A DNA stretch of 64,000 nt from NCBI GenBank assembly GCA_943370385.1, contig CALRQT020000011.1:52519-116518 (forward strand), given 5' to 3'. How positions within the stretch are numbered: the stretch's first letter is position 1; every line of letters starts with the position of its first letter. The translations under genes were made by a program, and so were the position numbers. The DNA is from BAIKAL-G1 sp943370385. GTDB lineage: Bacteria > Cyanobacteriota > Cyanobacteriia > PCC-6307 > Cyanobiaceae. The notes beneath the pieces are model-generated. The model did no database searches, was not told the DNA's origin, and saw nothing but the letters and a program-made list of their open reading frames with translations. Positions 41,590-49,768 of this stretch are shown in pieces.

Positions 41590-42891
41590 TCAGTTGGCCA
41601 GCAGCTTGGCAGCCAGGGGCACGGCGGCGGCCATCAGGGGGTTGGTGGTGTCATGGCCGCCCCCCAGGAGACGGGCCACTTCCATCTCTTCGCTTTCGTT
41701 CGGCAGGGGCACCACCTCTTCCACCAGTTCCATGCTCGCCATGCCGCCCGATTCGAGTCGCATGCAGCCGCCCGATTCGGAGCAGAGGATCACACACAGG
41801 GGGGGCTGCTCCCCGGGGGAGCAGATCAGGCGCAGGCCCACCAGGGCGCCGGGGTGGGCCTTGGGCACACCCACCGGCACCGGCATCAGCCGGAAGCGCA
41901 CGCTTTCGCCATCGGTGCGCTGGAATTCGGCCCCAAAACCATCGCCGCTGGATTCGCCCGTGGGGATCAGGAAGCTGTTTTCGAGGTGCCAGCCGAGCCG
42001 GTCAGCAATCCAGGCGGCCAACAGCAGGCCCTTCACCGGGTGGTTGCCCTCCACATCGATGTCGAGCTGTACCACGTGGTTGAGGGCATCGCGGCGGCTG
42101 GGGGGGTCAAACACCATCGCCAGGGATTCGCGCCAGCTGCGCAGCCGCAGCCAGTTGAGGTCGTTCACGGCCTGGCCGGCGCTGATGCGCTCCACCAACA
42201 GGTCGAGGCAGCGCCTGGGGGTGCCCAGGGAGCTGTCCACCATCAGGCGCCGGGGGATCGGGGCCAGGGCGTCCAGCATCTCCGGGGCCTCATCGAGGGA
42301 ACCGTTCCACCACACCCAGCAGGGCATCTCATCGCCCACCAGGGGGGAGATCAGGCCCAGGCCCTGGCGCAGGGCCCCCATGCCGCCCCGCAGCACCACC
42401 ACATCGCCACAGGCCCCGCCCGTGCCGCCCTCCTCTGGTAGGGGGCAGTAGGCCGCCACCATGGTTTCAAGCGGATGGTCATCGGCCAAGGTGGCGGCCA
42501 GGGTGATCAGGCGCCGCGGCATCAGGGCGCTGAGGGCGCCACTGACGAATTGGCCGCGCAGGTCTTGGGCCTGCTGATCGCCGCCCAGCTGGCCCAGGGC
42601 CCAGGCCAGGTCGGGTGCCATCGGCGCCGTGGAAAAGGGCAGGCCGCAGTCGCTCACCGCCAGCCGGGCGGCCTCCAGTCGCTCCTCACTCACCAGGCCG
42701 GTGATCGGGCCATCGCCCCGGCCGGTGCGGATCAGGTGTTGCTCTAGCCAGGCCGGCTCCCACACCACCAGGGTGAAGGTGGCCGCGCCGGTGGCGCCCT
42801 GCAGGCCCTGGCTCCAGAGCTGGGTCAGGTAGGGGGAGACCTCGGTGGGGGGCAGTCCCAGGGGAGCCTGAAGGGTGAGCTGGGGGGCCAT
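41590..42891 (-). CDS. opcA: Glucose-6-phosphate dehydrogenase assembly/activator protein OpcA
   Basis: OpcA allosterically activates and helps assemble Zwf in cyanobacteria under redox control. The 433-residue protein matches the family in length and composition (VSEERLEAARLAVSDCGLP, CWVWWNGSLDEAPEMLDAL, partial). Cys residues in CPLPEEGG and ESGGCMRLESGG are candidates for thioredoxin regulation, as known for the family. It lies 117 bp downstream of zwf in the same direction, likely co-transcribed. Confidence 0.93.
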   Translation of the reverse strand: MAPQLTLQAPLGLPPTEVSPYLTQLWSQGLQGATGAATFTLVVWEPAWLEQHLIRTGRGDGPITGLVSEERLEAARLAVSDCGLPFSTAPMAPDLAWALGQLGGDQQAQDLRGQFVSGALSALMPRRLITLAATLADDHPLETMVAAYCPLPEEGGTGGACGDVVVLRGGMGALRQGLGLISPLVGDEMPCWVWWNGSLDEAPEMLDALAPIPRRLMVDSSLGTPRRCLDLLVERISAGQAVNDLNWLRLRSWRESLAMVFDPPSRRDALNHVVQLDIDVEGNHPVKGLLLAAWIADRLGWHLENSFLIPTGESSGDGFGAEFQRTDGESVRFRLMPVPVGVPKAHPGALVGLRLICSPGEQPPLCVILCSESGGCMRLESGGMASMELVEEVVPLPNESEEMEVARLLGGGHDTTNPLMAAAVPLAAKLLAN

Positions 42892-43008
42892 GGCAGGGCG
42901 AGGGGGGAACGGAGTCGGAGGTGGAACGGAGTTGGGATCGGGCTCTGGAGCGGGCGGTGGTGCTGACCTGGATCGGGCTTGGGCCCGGGCCGGATCAGGG
43001 CAGCCCGC

Positions 43009-44532
43009 TCAGGGGCGGCGCCACATCAGGCCGTCATTGGCCAGCAGGCTGTCGGAGGCGCCGGGGCCCCAGGTGCCCGATTCGTAGGGATGGATCGGAA
43101 GCTGCCAGGGGCTGTCTTCAATCAGTTCCAGTAGGGGTGTGTAGAGGCGCCAGGCCGCTTCCACCTCATCGCTGCGGGTAAACAGGGTGGGATCGCCGAG
43201 CATGGCGTCCGCCAGCAGGCGCACGTAGCCCTCATCGCTGGGTTCGCCGAAGGATTCGTCGTAGGAGAAGTGCATGTCCACCGGACGGCTGCGCATGCCG
43301 GAGCCCGGCGCCTTCACCTCAAACAGGAAGCCGGCGCCTTCATCGGGCTGGATGCGCAGGATCAGCTGGTTGGCGGTGGGGCTGCCGCCGGCCGCATCGA
43401 AGAGATGCACGGGCGCCTCCCGGAAGGTGAGCACCACCTCGCTCATGCGCTTGGGTAGGCGCTTGCCGGTGCGCAGGTAGAAGGGCACCCCCTGCCAGCG
43501 CCAATTATTGATAAACAGCTTCATCGCCACGTAGGTCTCGGTGGTGCTGTTGGTGTTCACCCCCGGTTCCTGGCGGTAGCCGCTCACGGGCCTGGCCTGG
43601 CTGCCGCCGCTGCTGTACTGGCCGCGCACGCAGCAATTCCAGGGCTCCTGGTCATCGGCCAGGCGGGCGGCTTGCAGCACCTTGGCCTTCTCGTTGCGGA
43701 TCGCCTCGGGATCGAAGCGGCCCGGGGCCTCCATGGTGGTGAGGGCCAGCATCTGGGTCAGGTGGTTCTGCACCATGTCCCGCAGGGCGCCGGAGGTTTC
43801 GTAGTAGCCGGCCCGCTCCTCCACGCCCACGGTTTCGGCCGCCGTGATCTGCACGTTGGCGATGTAGTTGCGGTTCCAGATCGGCTCGAAGATGGCATTG
43901 GCAAAGCGCAACACCAGGATGTTCTGGACCGTTTCCTTGCCCAGGTAATGGTCGATGCGGAAGATCTGGCTTTCCTGGGCGCAGGCCCCCACCACCTTGT
44001 TGAGCTGCTGGGCGCTGCCGTAGTCGCGGCCGAAGGGCTTTTCGATCACCACCCGGCTGCGGCTGGGGTCCGCCAGTAGGCCGGCCGCGGCCAGGGAGCG
44101 GCAGCCGCTGCCGTAGAAGGCCGGTGACACCGACAGATAGAAGGTGCGGTTGCCCCGGGTCGCCTTGAGCCGGTCGATCGCCTCGAGCCGCTGGCCCAGG
44201 CGCACCACGTGCTCGGGTTGCTCCAGATCCACGGGCTCATAGAAGAGGCAGCTGGCGAATTGATCCCAGGCGGCCTGGTGGTTGCGCACCTCCTCGCCCA
44301 GGGCCTCGGTCATGCGGCTGCGGAACTCCTCATCGCTCCAAGGCCGGCGGGCGCAACCGAGCACGGCGAACTCGCTGGGCAGGCGCCGCTGGCGGAACAG
44401 CTCAAACAGGGCCGGGATCAGCTTGCGGTGGGTGAGGTCGCCGCTGGCGCCAAAGATGACGATGCACTGGGGCGAGATCACCCGCTCCTGGCGAAGCCCC
44501 ACCCGCAGGGGATTGGTGAGGATGGCGTTCAT
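43009..44532 (-). CDS. zwf: Glucose-6-phosphate 1-dehydrogenase
   Basis: Zwf catalyses the first step of the oxidative pentose phosphate pathway, the main source of NADPH in the dark. The 507-residue enzyme has the nucleotide-binding IFGASGDLTHRKL, the active-site RIDHYLGKE and EKPFGRD. The ATG at 44532 is well placed, and the length is canonical. With opcA downstream and petH upstream it forms the conserved petH-zwf-opcA block of marine Synechococcus-type genomes. Confidence 0.97.
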   Translation of the reverse strand: MNAILTNPLRVGLRQERVISPQCIVIFGASGDLTHRKLIPALFELFRQRRLPSEFAVLGCARRPWSDEEFRSRMTEALGEEVRNHQAAWDQFASCLFYEPVDLEQPEHVVRLGQRLEAIDRLKATRGNRTFYLSVSPAFYGSGCRSLAAAGLLADPSRSRVVIEKPFGRDYGSAQQLNKVVGACAQESQIFRIDHYLGKETVQNILVLRFANAIFEPIWNRNYIANVQITAAETVGVEERAGYYETSGALRDMVQNHLTQMLALTTMEAPGRFDPEAIRNEKAKVLQAARLADDQEPWNCCVRGQYSSGGSQARPVSGYRQEPGVNTNSTTETYVAMKLFINNWRWQGVPFYLRTGKRLPKRMSEVVLTFREAPVHLFDAAGGSPTANQLILRIQPDEGAGFLFEVKAPGSGMRSRPVDMHFSYDESFGEPSDEGYVRLLADAMLGDPTLFTRSDEVEAAWRLYTPLLELIEDSPWQLPIHPYESGTWGPGASDSLLANDGLMWRRP

Positions 44533-44648
44533 GGAAGGGGGGCTGTCCTCCCTGGTTTAACGGCCAGAGCCGGCTCTGGCTGCCCCGAAGGCCCGCTCTG
44601 GTCCGTCTGTGAGGGTTCTCGGATCGGCTTCGGGAGTCGCCCGCCAAC

Positions 44649-44672
44649 AAAAAAGCCCGCCGGTGGGCGGGC
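44649..44672 (-). terminator. Rho-independent terminator of petH
   Basis: Read on the minus strand: GCCCGCC, loop CACC, GGCGGGC, then TTTTTTG. It lies about 85 bp after the petH stop and separates petH from zwf, so zwf has its own promoter in 44533-44648. Confidence 0.9.
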
Positions 44673-44756
44673 CTGGGCCCCCTTGGGGCCGATGGCTTGG
44701 GGGATGGGGCTAGGCGTTTGCCTGGCCCAGCCCCTGGAATCCTGGGAATCCAGACC

Positions 44757-45914
44757 TCAATAGGTCTCAACGTGCCAGCGGTCGGCTTTCTTGAGCTGGG
44801 GACGCAGGGTGGACCAATCGAGCCCCTTGGCCGCGGCTGCGGCGGCCATGGCCTCGTCGATGCCGGGCTCCATGCCTTTGAGGCCACACATGTACACGTG
44901 GGTTTTGGGATCTTCAATCAGGGCGAAGATCTCATCGGCATGCTCAAGCACCCGGTCCTGGATGTACATGCGGCCACCCTTGGTGTTTTCCTGCTCACGG
45001 CTGATCGCCGTGGTGTAGCGGAAGTTGTCGGGGTACTCGCTGAGGTAGCGCTGGAAGTCGTCTTCGTAGAGCAGGTTGGCCGTTTTGGGCACTCCCATGA
45101 ACAGCCAGGCCTTGCCACGGAAGGCGTAGTCGGGGTTTGTGGCCCGTTCGCCCGGCTCGAACATGCGGCGCAGGTAGGTGCGCATCGGCGCGATGCCGGT
45201 GCCGGTGGCCAGCATGATCACGTTGGCCTCTTCATCGGCCGGCAACAGCATTTCCTTGCCCACCGGGCCGGTGATTTTCACCTTGGCGCCAGGCTCGATA
45301 TCGCACAGGAAGGTGGAGCAAACGCCATTGATGGTTTCTCCGTCTTTCTCGTACTGCAGCTGACGCACGCAGAGGGACACGGTCTTGTCCTCTAGGTTGT
45401 CGCCGTGGCGGGTGCTGGCGATCGAATAGAGGCGCAGTTTGTGGGGCTTGCCGTTGGCATCTTCGCCATCGGGAATGATGCCGATGCTCTGGCCTTCGAC
45501 GTAATGGAGATTGCCCTCGGAGAGGTCAAAGGTGATGTGGTTGACCCGGCCGATGGCCCCCTCGCTCAGGAGGCTGTAGTTGCCCAGCACCGTGCCGAGG
45601 TAGGGCTCCTTGGGTTTGTAGATGTTGACTGGAACGGAGGCGTGGCTGGCGGGTGGGGTCACGGGGGTCGGAGCTGGGGATGGGGGGGCGACGGCGGCCG
45701 CGGGGGCAGGGATTTCGGTATCGGCTTCGGCGGGGATCACTTCCAGGATGCGGCCGCCGGTGAGGGCGATCGAACGGATCAGGGCTTGAAGGCCGGAGAA
45801 GGCCACCTTGATCTGACGCTCAGAGCGGCGTTGGCTACCAGCTCCGTAGCCCTGAACCACCACGCTGAACATGCGGGAGTCGGACTGGCGGGCTGGAGCG
45901 GTCGAGACGCGCAT
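44757..45914 (-). CDS. petH: Ferredoxin-NADP(+) reductase with CpcD-type phycobilisome domain
   Basis: FNR transfers electrons from photosystem I-reduced ferredoxin to NADP+. The 385-residue protein has an N-terminal CpcD-like linker domain (FSVVVQGYGAGSQRRSER to about residue 65), which docks FNR on phycobilisomes. A Pro/Ala hinge follows, then the FAD domain (RLYSIAS, VCSTFL) and the NADP domain (MLATGTGIAPMRTYLRR, VYMCGLKGME), ending in Tyr. The in-frame Met at residue 15 and an internal start after the linker could give the short form known from other cyanobacteria. This marks a phycobilisome-containing organism. Confidence 0.97.
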   Translation of the reverse strand: MRVSTAPARQSDSRMFSVVVQGYGAGSQRRSERQIKVAFSGLQALIRSIALTGGRILEVIPAEADTEIPAPAAAVAPPSPAPTPVTPPASHASVPVNIYKPKEPYLGTVLGNYSLLSEGAIGRVNHITFDLSEGNLHYVEGQSIGIIPDGEDANGKPHKLRLYSIASTRHGDNLEDKTVSLCVRQLQYEKDGETINGVCSTFLCDIEPGAKVKITGPVGKEMLLPADEEANVIMLATGTGIAPMRTYLRRMFEPGERATNPDYAFRGKAWLFMGVPKTANLLYEDDFQRYLSEYPDNFRYTTAISREQENTKGGRMYIQDRVLEHADEIFALIEDPKTHVYMCGLKGMEPGIDEAMAAAAAAKGLDWSTLRPQLKKADRWHVETY

Positions 45915-46208
45915 GAAGCCTGGGTGGTGGGAGAGAGTCGCGCGATCATAGGCACTGCCAATCCCTGCCCTGGCGGGCCTGGACCTCGGGTCGTCCTTGA
46001 CCCTGGCTTCGGGGTTGCCGGCCCAACTGAACTCCCGGGCCAGGATCAGCCCAGGTGACCCATGGCCTGGAAAAGCCTTCGGCCGGGATCCATGGCTGGC
46101 TCTTGTCAGGAAGTGCTGGCAGCCGGTCCAGTTGGGCTGTCTGGGGGCCCGGACCCGGCCCTTTGACTGCCCACCTAGATCACGTCTTCTGGGTTTTAGA
46201 GGTTAGGT

Positions 46209-46796
46209 TTGTCACAGACGTTTGCCGCGTACGGCACCCGACTGTTCTTGGCGCAGCTTTCAGCCCAGCTTGTAGAACCAGCTCCTGCAGGGCTTCTGGG
46301 TCTTGATGCGATTCAGCAGGAGATGGAGCGGCTGCCCCAGGGATGTCGGCGTCTGGCGGTGCAACTGCGACTAAATTTGGCGCCCGACTGGATCTGGGGA
46401 GTTCTTACAGATTATAACAACCTAAGTCAGTTTATCCCCAACCTGCTGTACTCGCGCCAGCTCTGGCGCCAGGGCTCGGTGGTGGGCTTGGAGCAGGAGG
46501 GCGCCCAGCAGTTCATCGGCCTGCGCTTCCGCGCCAAGGTGGAGCTGGAGCTCACCGAGCACCTGGAGGACAGGCGGCTCACCTTTGTGATGCGCAAGGG
46601 CGATTTCCGGCGCTTTGAAGGGGCCTGGCAGCTCCAGGTCGACCGAACCGGGGCCACCTCCCTGCTCTATGAGCTCACGGTGCAGGGCTGCATTGGCATG
46701 CCGATCGGTCTGATCGAGCAGCGCCTGCGGGACGACCTGGCCGCCAACCTGCGCGCCGTCCAACGGGAAGCCCAGCGCCGCGCCGCCCTGGCCTAG
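46209..46796 (+). CDS. SRPBCC (START-like, cyclase/dehydrase) family protein
   Basis: 195 residues of the helix-grip fold that binds hydrophobic ligands. The core reads WGVLTDYNNLSQFIPNL, then beta strands and TVQGCIGMPIGLIEQRLRDDL, a typical COQ10/polyketide-cyclase-like pattern. The start is TTG, six bases after AGAGG; the next ATG is at residue 39. It diverges from petH. Homologues are widespread in cyanobacteria; ligand unknown. Confidence 0.82.
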   Translation: MSQTFAAYGTRLFLAQLSAQLVEPAPAGLLGLDAIQQEMERLPQGCRRLAVQLRLNLAPDWIWGVLTDYNNLSQFIPNLLYSRQLWRQGSVVGLEQEGAQQFIGLRFRAKVELELTEHLEDRRLTFVMRKGDFRRFEGAWQLQVDRTGATSLLYELTVQGCIGMPIGLIEQRLRDDLAANLRAVQREAQRRAALA

Positions 46797-46924
46797 GTCT
46801 CCGGCCCAGCCTGAAGTGCCAAGGCCAATTCAGCAGGTCCAAGACCAAGCCTGACCAAGCAAGCTGATCCGGCCAACGGATCAAGCCAACCGATCAAGCG
46901 ATTAAATCCTTTTGGAAAATGCAC

Positions 46925-46951
46925 AATCCTTGGTCAAAAGACCAAAGGATT
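46925..46951 (-). terminator. Terminator of the tRNA-Glu gene
   Basis: Read on the minus strand: AATCCTTTGGTC, loop TTTT, GACCAAGGATT, with one bulged base, followed by GTGCATTTTCC. It begins five bases after the tRNA 3' end. Confidence 0.65.
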
Positions 46952-46956
46952 TGTCA

Positions 46957-47029
46957 TACCCCCAAGGGGATTCGAACCCCTGTCGCCTCCGTGAAAGGGA
47001 GGTGTCCTAGGCCTCTAGACGATGGGGGC
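46957..47029 (-). tRNA. trnE-UUC: tRNA-Glu (anticodon UUC)
   Basis: The minus strand reads GCCCCCATCGTCTAGAGGCC at the 5' end, CCTTTCACGG at the anticodon arm (TTC), GGGGTTCGAATCCCC at the T arm, and ends with GGGGGTA without encoded CCA. All stems close, and the length is 73 nt. In cyanobacteria this tRNA also feeds glutamate into tetrapyrrole synthesis. Confidence 0.96.
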
Positions 47030-47107
47030 GAGGCCACAACTCCACGGCTTGCCAAAGGCTTGCCCTGGGGTCGATCTATTGAAACTACGGGGCGAACCCG
47101 CCCTTCG

Positions 47108-48355
47108 TCAAGAAACGCTCTGGCCATCCCAGACCGGAACGGTGAAGTGAAAGCAGGCCCCCTCGTCTGGCTCCGACACCACCCAGATGCGGCCGCCATG
47201 GACATCGCAGATGCGGCGGCAAACCGAGAGGCCCACGCCGAAGCCCGAGGTGGTTTTCGAGGTTTGGGGCAGGCGCACCCGCTCTTGGAAGATCCGATCC
47301 TGCTCCTCCCGGGGGATGCCCGGGCCCGAATCGCAGACGCTCACCTGCAGCCACTGGCTGGTGCGATGCAGAATCGTGAGACTCACCCTGCCCCCATCGG
47401 GGGTGAATTTGAGGGCGTTCTCGAGCAGGTTGAGCAGCACCTGGCGCATGCGCCGTTGGTCGGCGTAAACGTCCGGCAGGTCGGTGGGGATGTCGGTGAC
47501 CAGCTCCAGGCTCCGGCCGATCCAGAGTTTTTCCAGTTCCAGGATCGCCTCGGCGGCCACGGCGCCCAGGTTGAGGCGCTGGGGGTTGAACAGGGCCTCC
47601 CAGCGGGTTGTGCCCACTTCAAGCAGGTCCTTGGAGAGTTGCTCGATGTCCTCCAGGCGCCGGCCGAGCACGTCCCGGGCCTTGCTCTGGTCGATCTGGC
47701 CGAGGTTGAAGCTCTGCAGGGCGAGTTTGGCGGCGGTGAGGGGTGTGCGCAGTTCATGGGCCACCATGCGCAGCAGCCGTTCCTGCACCCGCAGCCGCTC
47801 GATCAGGGTTTCGTTTTCCTGGCGCAGCACCAGCAGCTGGTCTTCCAGCTGCAATTCCCGCTGGGTGCGGCTGCCATCGCTTTCCGGCGGCCGCAGGCTC
47901 ATGCCCAGGGCGCTCACCACTTCCATTTGTTGCCAGCGGGGCAGCCAGCTGCGCAGCTGCTGGGTCACGGTGTTGCCGGCAAACACCTGCTTGGGCCCCG
48001 GCGAGAGTTTGACCAGGGCGGGGGTGGCCACGAGGCGATGCAGTTCCAGCAGTTCCGGCCGCTGGGCGGGATCGGCCACCTCCAGGCTCACGTCAAAGCC
48101 GAAATCTTCGCTTTCGAGAAAAGCCACCAGCCCCCGGATGTCTGGTGTGGCCCGGTGGCGGGGGGCCGCCACCAACAGCAGCTGCAACTCTCGCCGCGGG
48201 CTTGGCGGGGCATCCCGTTGGGCCTGGTCCCGCTGGCCAAGGGCGCGCGGACCCTCCTCGGGCCTCAGGGAGGCCCGCCGATCGCCGCCGGCCCGGCGGT
48301 CGGGCCCACTCGATCTGAGAAAGGATGGGGGGTGTGGTTCCCCTGCAGCTGGCAC
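47108..48355 (-). CDS. sasA: Adaptive-response (circadian output) sensor histidine kinase SasA
   Basis: SasA senses KaiC through its KaiB-like domain and phosphorylates RpaA. The 415-residue protein has a Pro/Arg-rich leader (about 1-55), the KaiB-like domain (LQLLLVAAPRHRATPD to VFAGN), a coiled-coil linker, the H-box MVAHELRTPLTA, the N-box NLLENALKFTP and G-boxes DSGPGIP and GFGVGLSVCRRI. The start is GTG; the leader makes it longer than usual. The 192 bp to the divergent gene at 48548 contain the shared promoter region. Confidence 0.95.
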   Translation of the reverse strand: MPAAGEPHPPSFLRSSGPDRRAGGDRRASLRPEEGPRALGQRDQAQRDAPPSPRRELQLLLVAAPRHRATPDIRGLVAFLESEDFGFDVSLEVADPAQRPELLELHRLVATPALVKLSPGPKQVFAGNTVTQQLRSWLPRWQQMEVVSALGMSLRPPESDGSRTQRELQLEDQLLVLRQENETLIERLRVQERLLRMVAHELRTPLTAAKLALQSFNLGQIDQSKARDVLGRRLEDIEQLSKDLLEVGTTRWEALFNPQRLNLGAVAAEAILELEKLWIGRSLELVTDIPTDLPDVYADQRRMRQVLLNLLENALKFTPDGGRVSLTILHRTSQWLQVSVCDSGPGIPREEQDRIFQERVRLPQTSKTTSGFGVGLSVCRRICDVHGGRIWVVSEPDEGACFHFTVPVWDGQSVS

Positions 48356-48547
48356 CGGAGTGCAGAGGGCAAGTATGGAGCCACCCTATGGGTTTTTGGC
48401 AGCGGTCGCCGTTCTGGCTATGACGACTGTGACGAGGCGTTGTCCGGACCCCCCACTGCTTTCCCTGTTTTGACCCAGACCCGCGATCCAGGCAGCCGGG
48501 TTCCCCCAGCCAATCCCCGCCCAGGTCCGCCGGGGAGCCGGATCCAA

Positions 48548-49051
48548 ATGGACAACACCCATCGCCGCTGGTTCAACCGCAATCTCGGCCTTTGGCGCTC
48601 CCGTCGTCAGTACTTCTTCCCAGACGATGAGGTGCTGCGCGTCGACATGGTGCTGCTGGTGCAGGCCTATGCCCAGGGGGACAGCCAGGAGGCCCGATAC
48701 CGCTTCAGCTGGTGGCCGGAGGCGGAACACGGCTTCTTTGAGCGCAAGCCCGAGTACAGCCGCGAGGGCAGCATCGATGCCCTGTTGCACGGTCACCAGC
48801 TGCAGCGCAGCGCTGGCTTCCATGGCGGTCCGCCCCACCGCTCCCAGATTCGCCAGGTGGACGAGCACGAGCTGGTGTTCGAATCCCGCTATCTGCACTG
48901 GGACGTGCTCGAGCACATTCGCCTGATCGACCAGGACCGCCACCGGGCCCGCTCGATCTATTCCTGGCGGGAGGGTGCCCTAGATCTGGTGGAAATCCAC
49001 CATGAAATCCGCCTGGAGGGTGCGGGTTCCCCTCTGCCCTCCCCGGACTGA
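48548..49051 (+). CDS. Conserved hypothetical protein, possibly lipocalin/CpeS-like
   Basis: 167 residues starting at an ATG in a frame that is open far upstream. The N-terminus (RWFNRNLGLWRSRRQYFFP) followed by alternating beta-strand sequence (RVDMVLLVQAY, YRFSWWPEAEHGFFE, HELVFESRYLHWDVLEHI) resembles calycin-type cyanobacterial proteins such as CpeS phycobiliprotein lyases. The match is from general pattern only. It is divergent from sasA. Confidence 0.65.
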   Translation: MDNTHRRWFNRNLGLWRSRRQYFFPDDEVLRVDMVLLVQAYAQGDSQEARYRFSWWPEAEHGFFERKPEYSREGSIDALLHGHQLQRSAGFHGGPPHRSQIRQVDEHELVFESRYLHWDVLEHIRLIDQDRHRARSIYSWREGALDLVEIHHEIRLEGAGSPLPSPD

Positions 49052-49100
49052 CAGGATCCGCCTTCGTGCATCAGGATTGGGGTTGCTTCTCCCTTTCTGC

Positions 49101-49541
49101 GTGCCCTTCCTCAACGGCCGACTTCGGGCCCTGTTGGCGGCCCCCCTGGTGCTGCTGCCCCTCCTGATTCAGCCCGCCGTGGCCCAGGCCGCTCCGGCCA
49201 CCGAGGCTGACATGGGCCTCTACACCCGTATTGGTGCCATCAACGTTTGCATCGCCCGCACCGCTGGCATTGAGTTCGATAAGGCCGTGGCCATCGCCGG
49301 CGAAACGATCGCCCAGGTGATCCAGGGCCAGCACGGTGGTGTGATCCAGCAGGTGGGCACCAAGCCCCTCACGATCGATGAACTGCGCAAGGGCTCGATC
49401 AATTCGGCCGTGCTCGGCGCGGTTCAGATTTGCCCCAAAGAGGTGCCTGCTGATGTCACCAAGAAGGTCAATGACCTGATTAAGGCCAAGGGTGCCGCCG
49501 GTGGGGCCAAGGCGCCTGCGGCTGCTCCTGCCGCCAACTAG
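49101..49541 (+). CDS. Small secreted conserved cyanobacterial protein
   Basis: From the GTG at 49101 the product has 146 residues; an ATG at 49002 would overlap the previous gene by 50 bp. The signal peptide is LRALLAAPLVLLPLLIQPAVAQA. The mature part (MGLYTRIGAINVCIARTAG, then FDKAVAIAGETIAQVIQGQH, KGSINSAVLGAVQICP) is a family common in marine Synechococcus and Prochlorococcus, sometimes labelled cAMP phosphodiesterase without support. The tail is Lys/Ala-rich. Function unknown. Confidence 0.78.
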   Translation: MPFLNGRLRALLAAPLVLLPLLIQPAVAQAAPATEADMGLYTRIGAINVCIARTAGIEFDKAVAIAGETIAQVIQGQHGGVIQQVGTKPLTIDELRKGSINSAVLGAVQICPKEVPADVTKKVNDLIKAKGAAGGAKAPAAAPAAN

Positions 49542-49768
49542 GCCTGGGCGCATGGTGCCTCAGCCGGCTTCAGGCAGGTTGGGGCGCCTTTGACTGGCTC
49601 TGGGGCCAGGCTCTGGGTCCAGGCTCTGCTGCTAAATCCCTTGGGCCAAGTCCCTGGGACTAAGCACCCAGCCCCTCCCACGCCCATTCCCTGAACCATC
49701 CCGCCCCCTTTAATCGGGGGCGGCCCAAGGGCTGGGGCGACACACTGGGGGAACCCCTGGTTGGCGCC

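Noticed and set aside
46919..48547. Long plus-strand frame running into the gene at 48548
   Set aside because: It passes through the tRNA-Glu gene and lies antisense to sasA; only the part from the ATG at 48548 has protein character.
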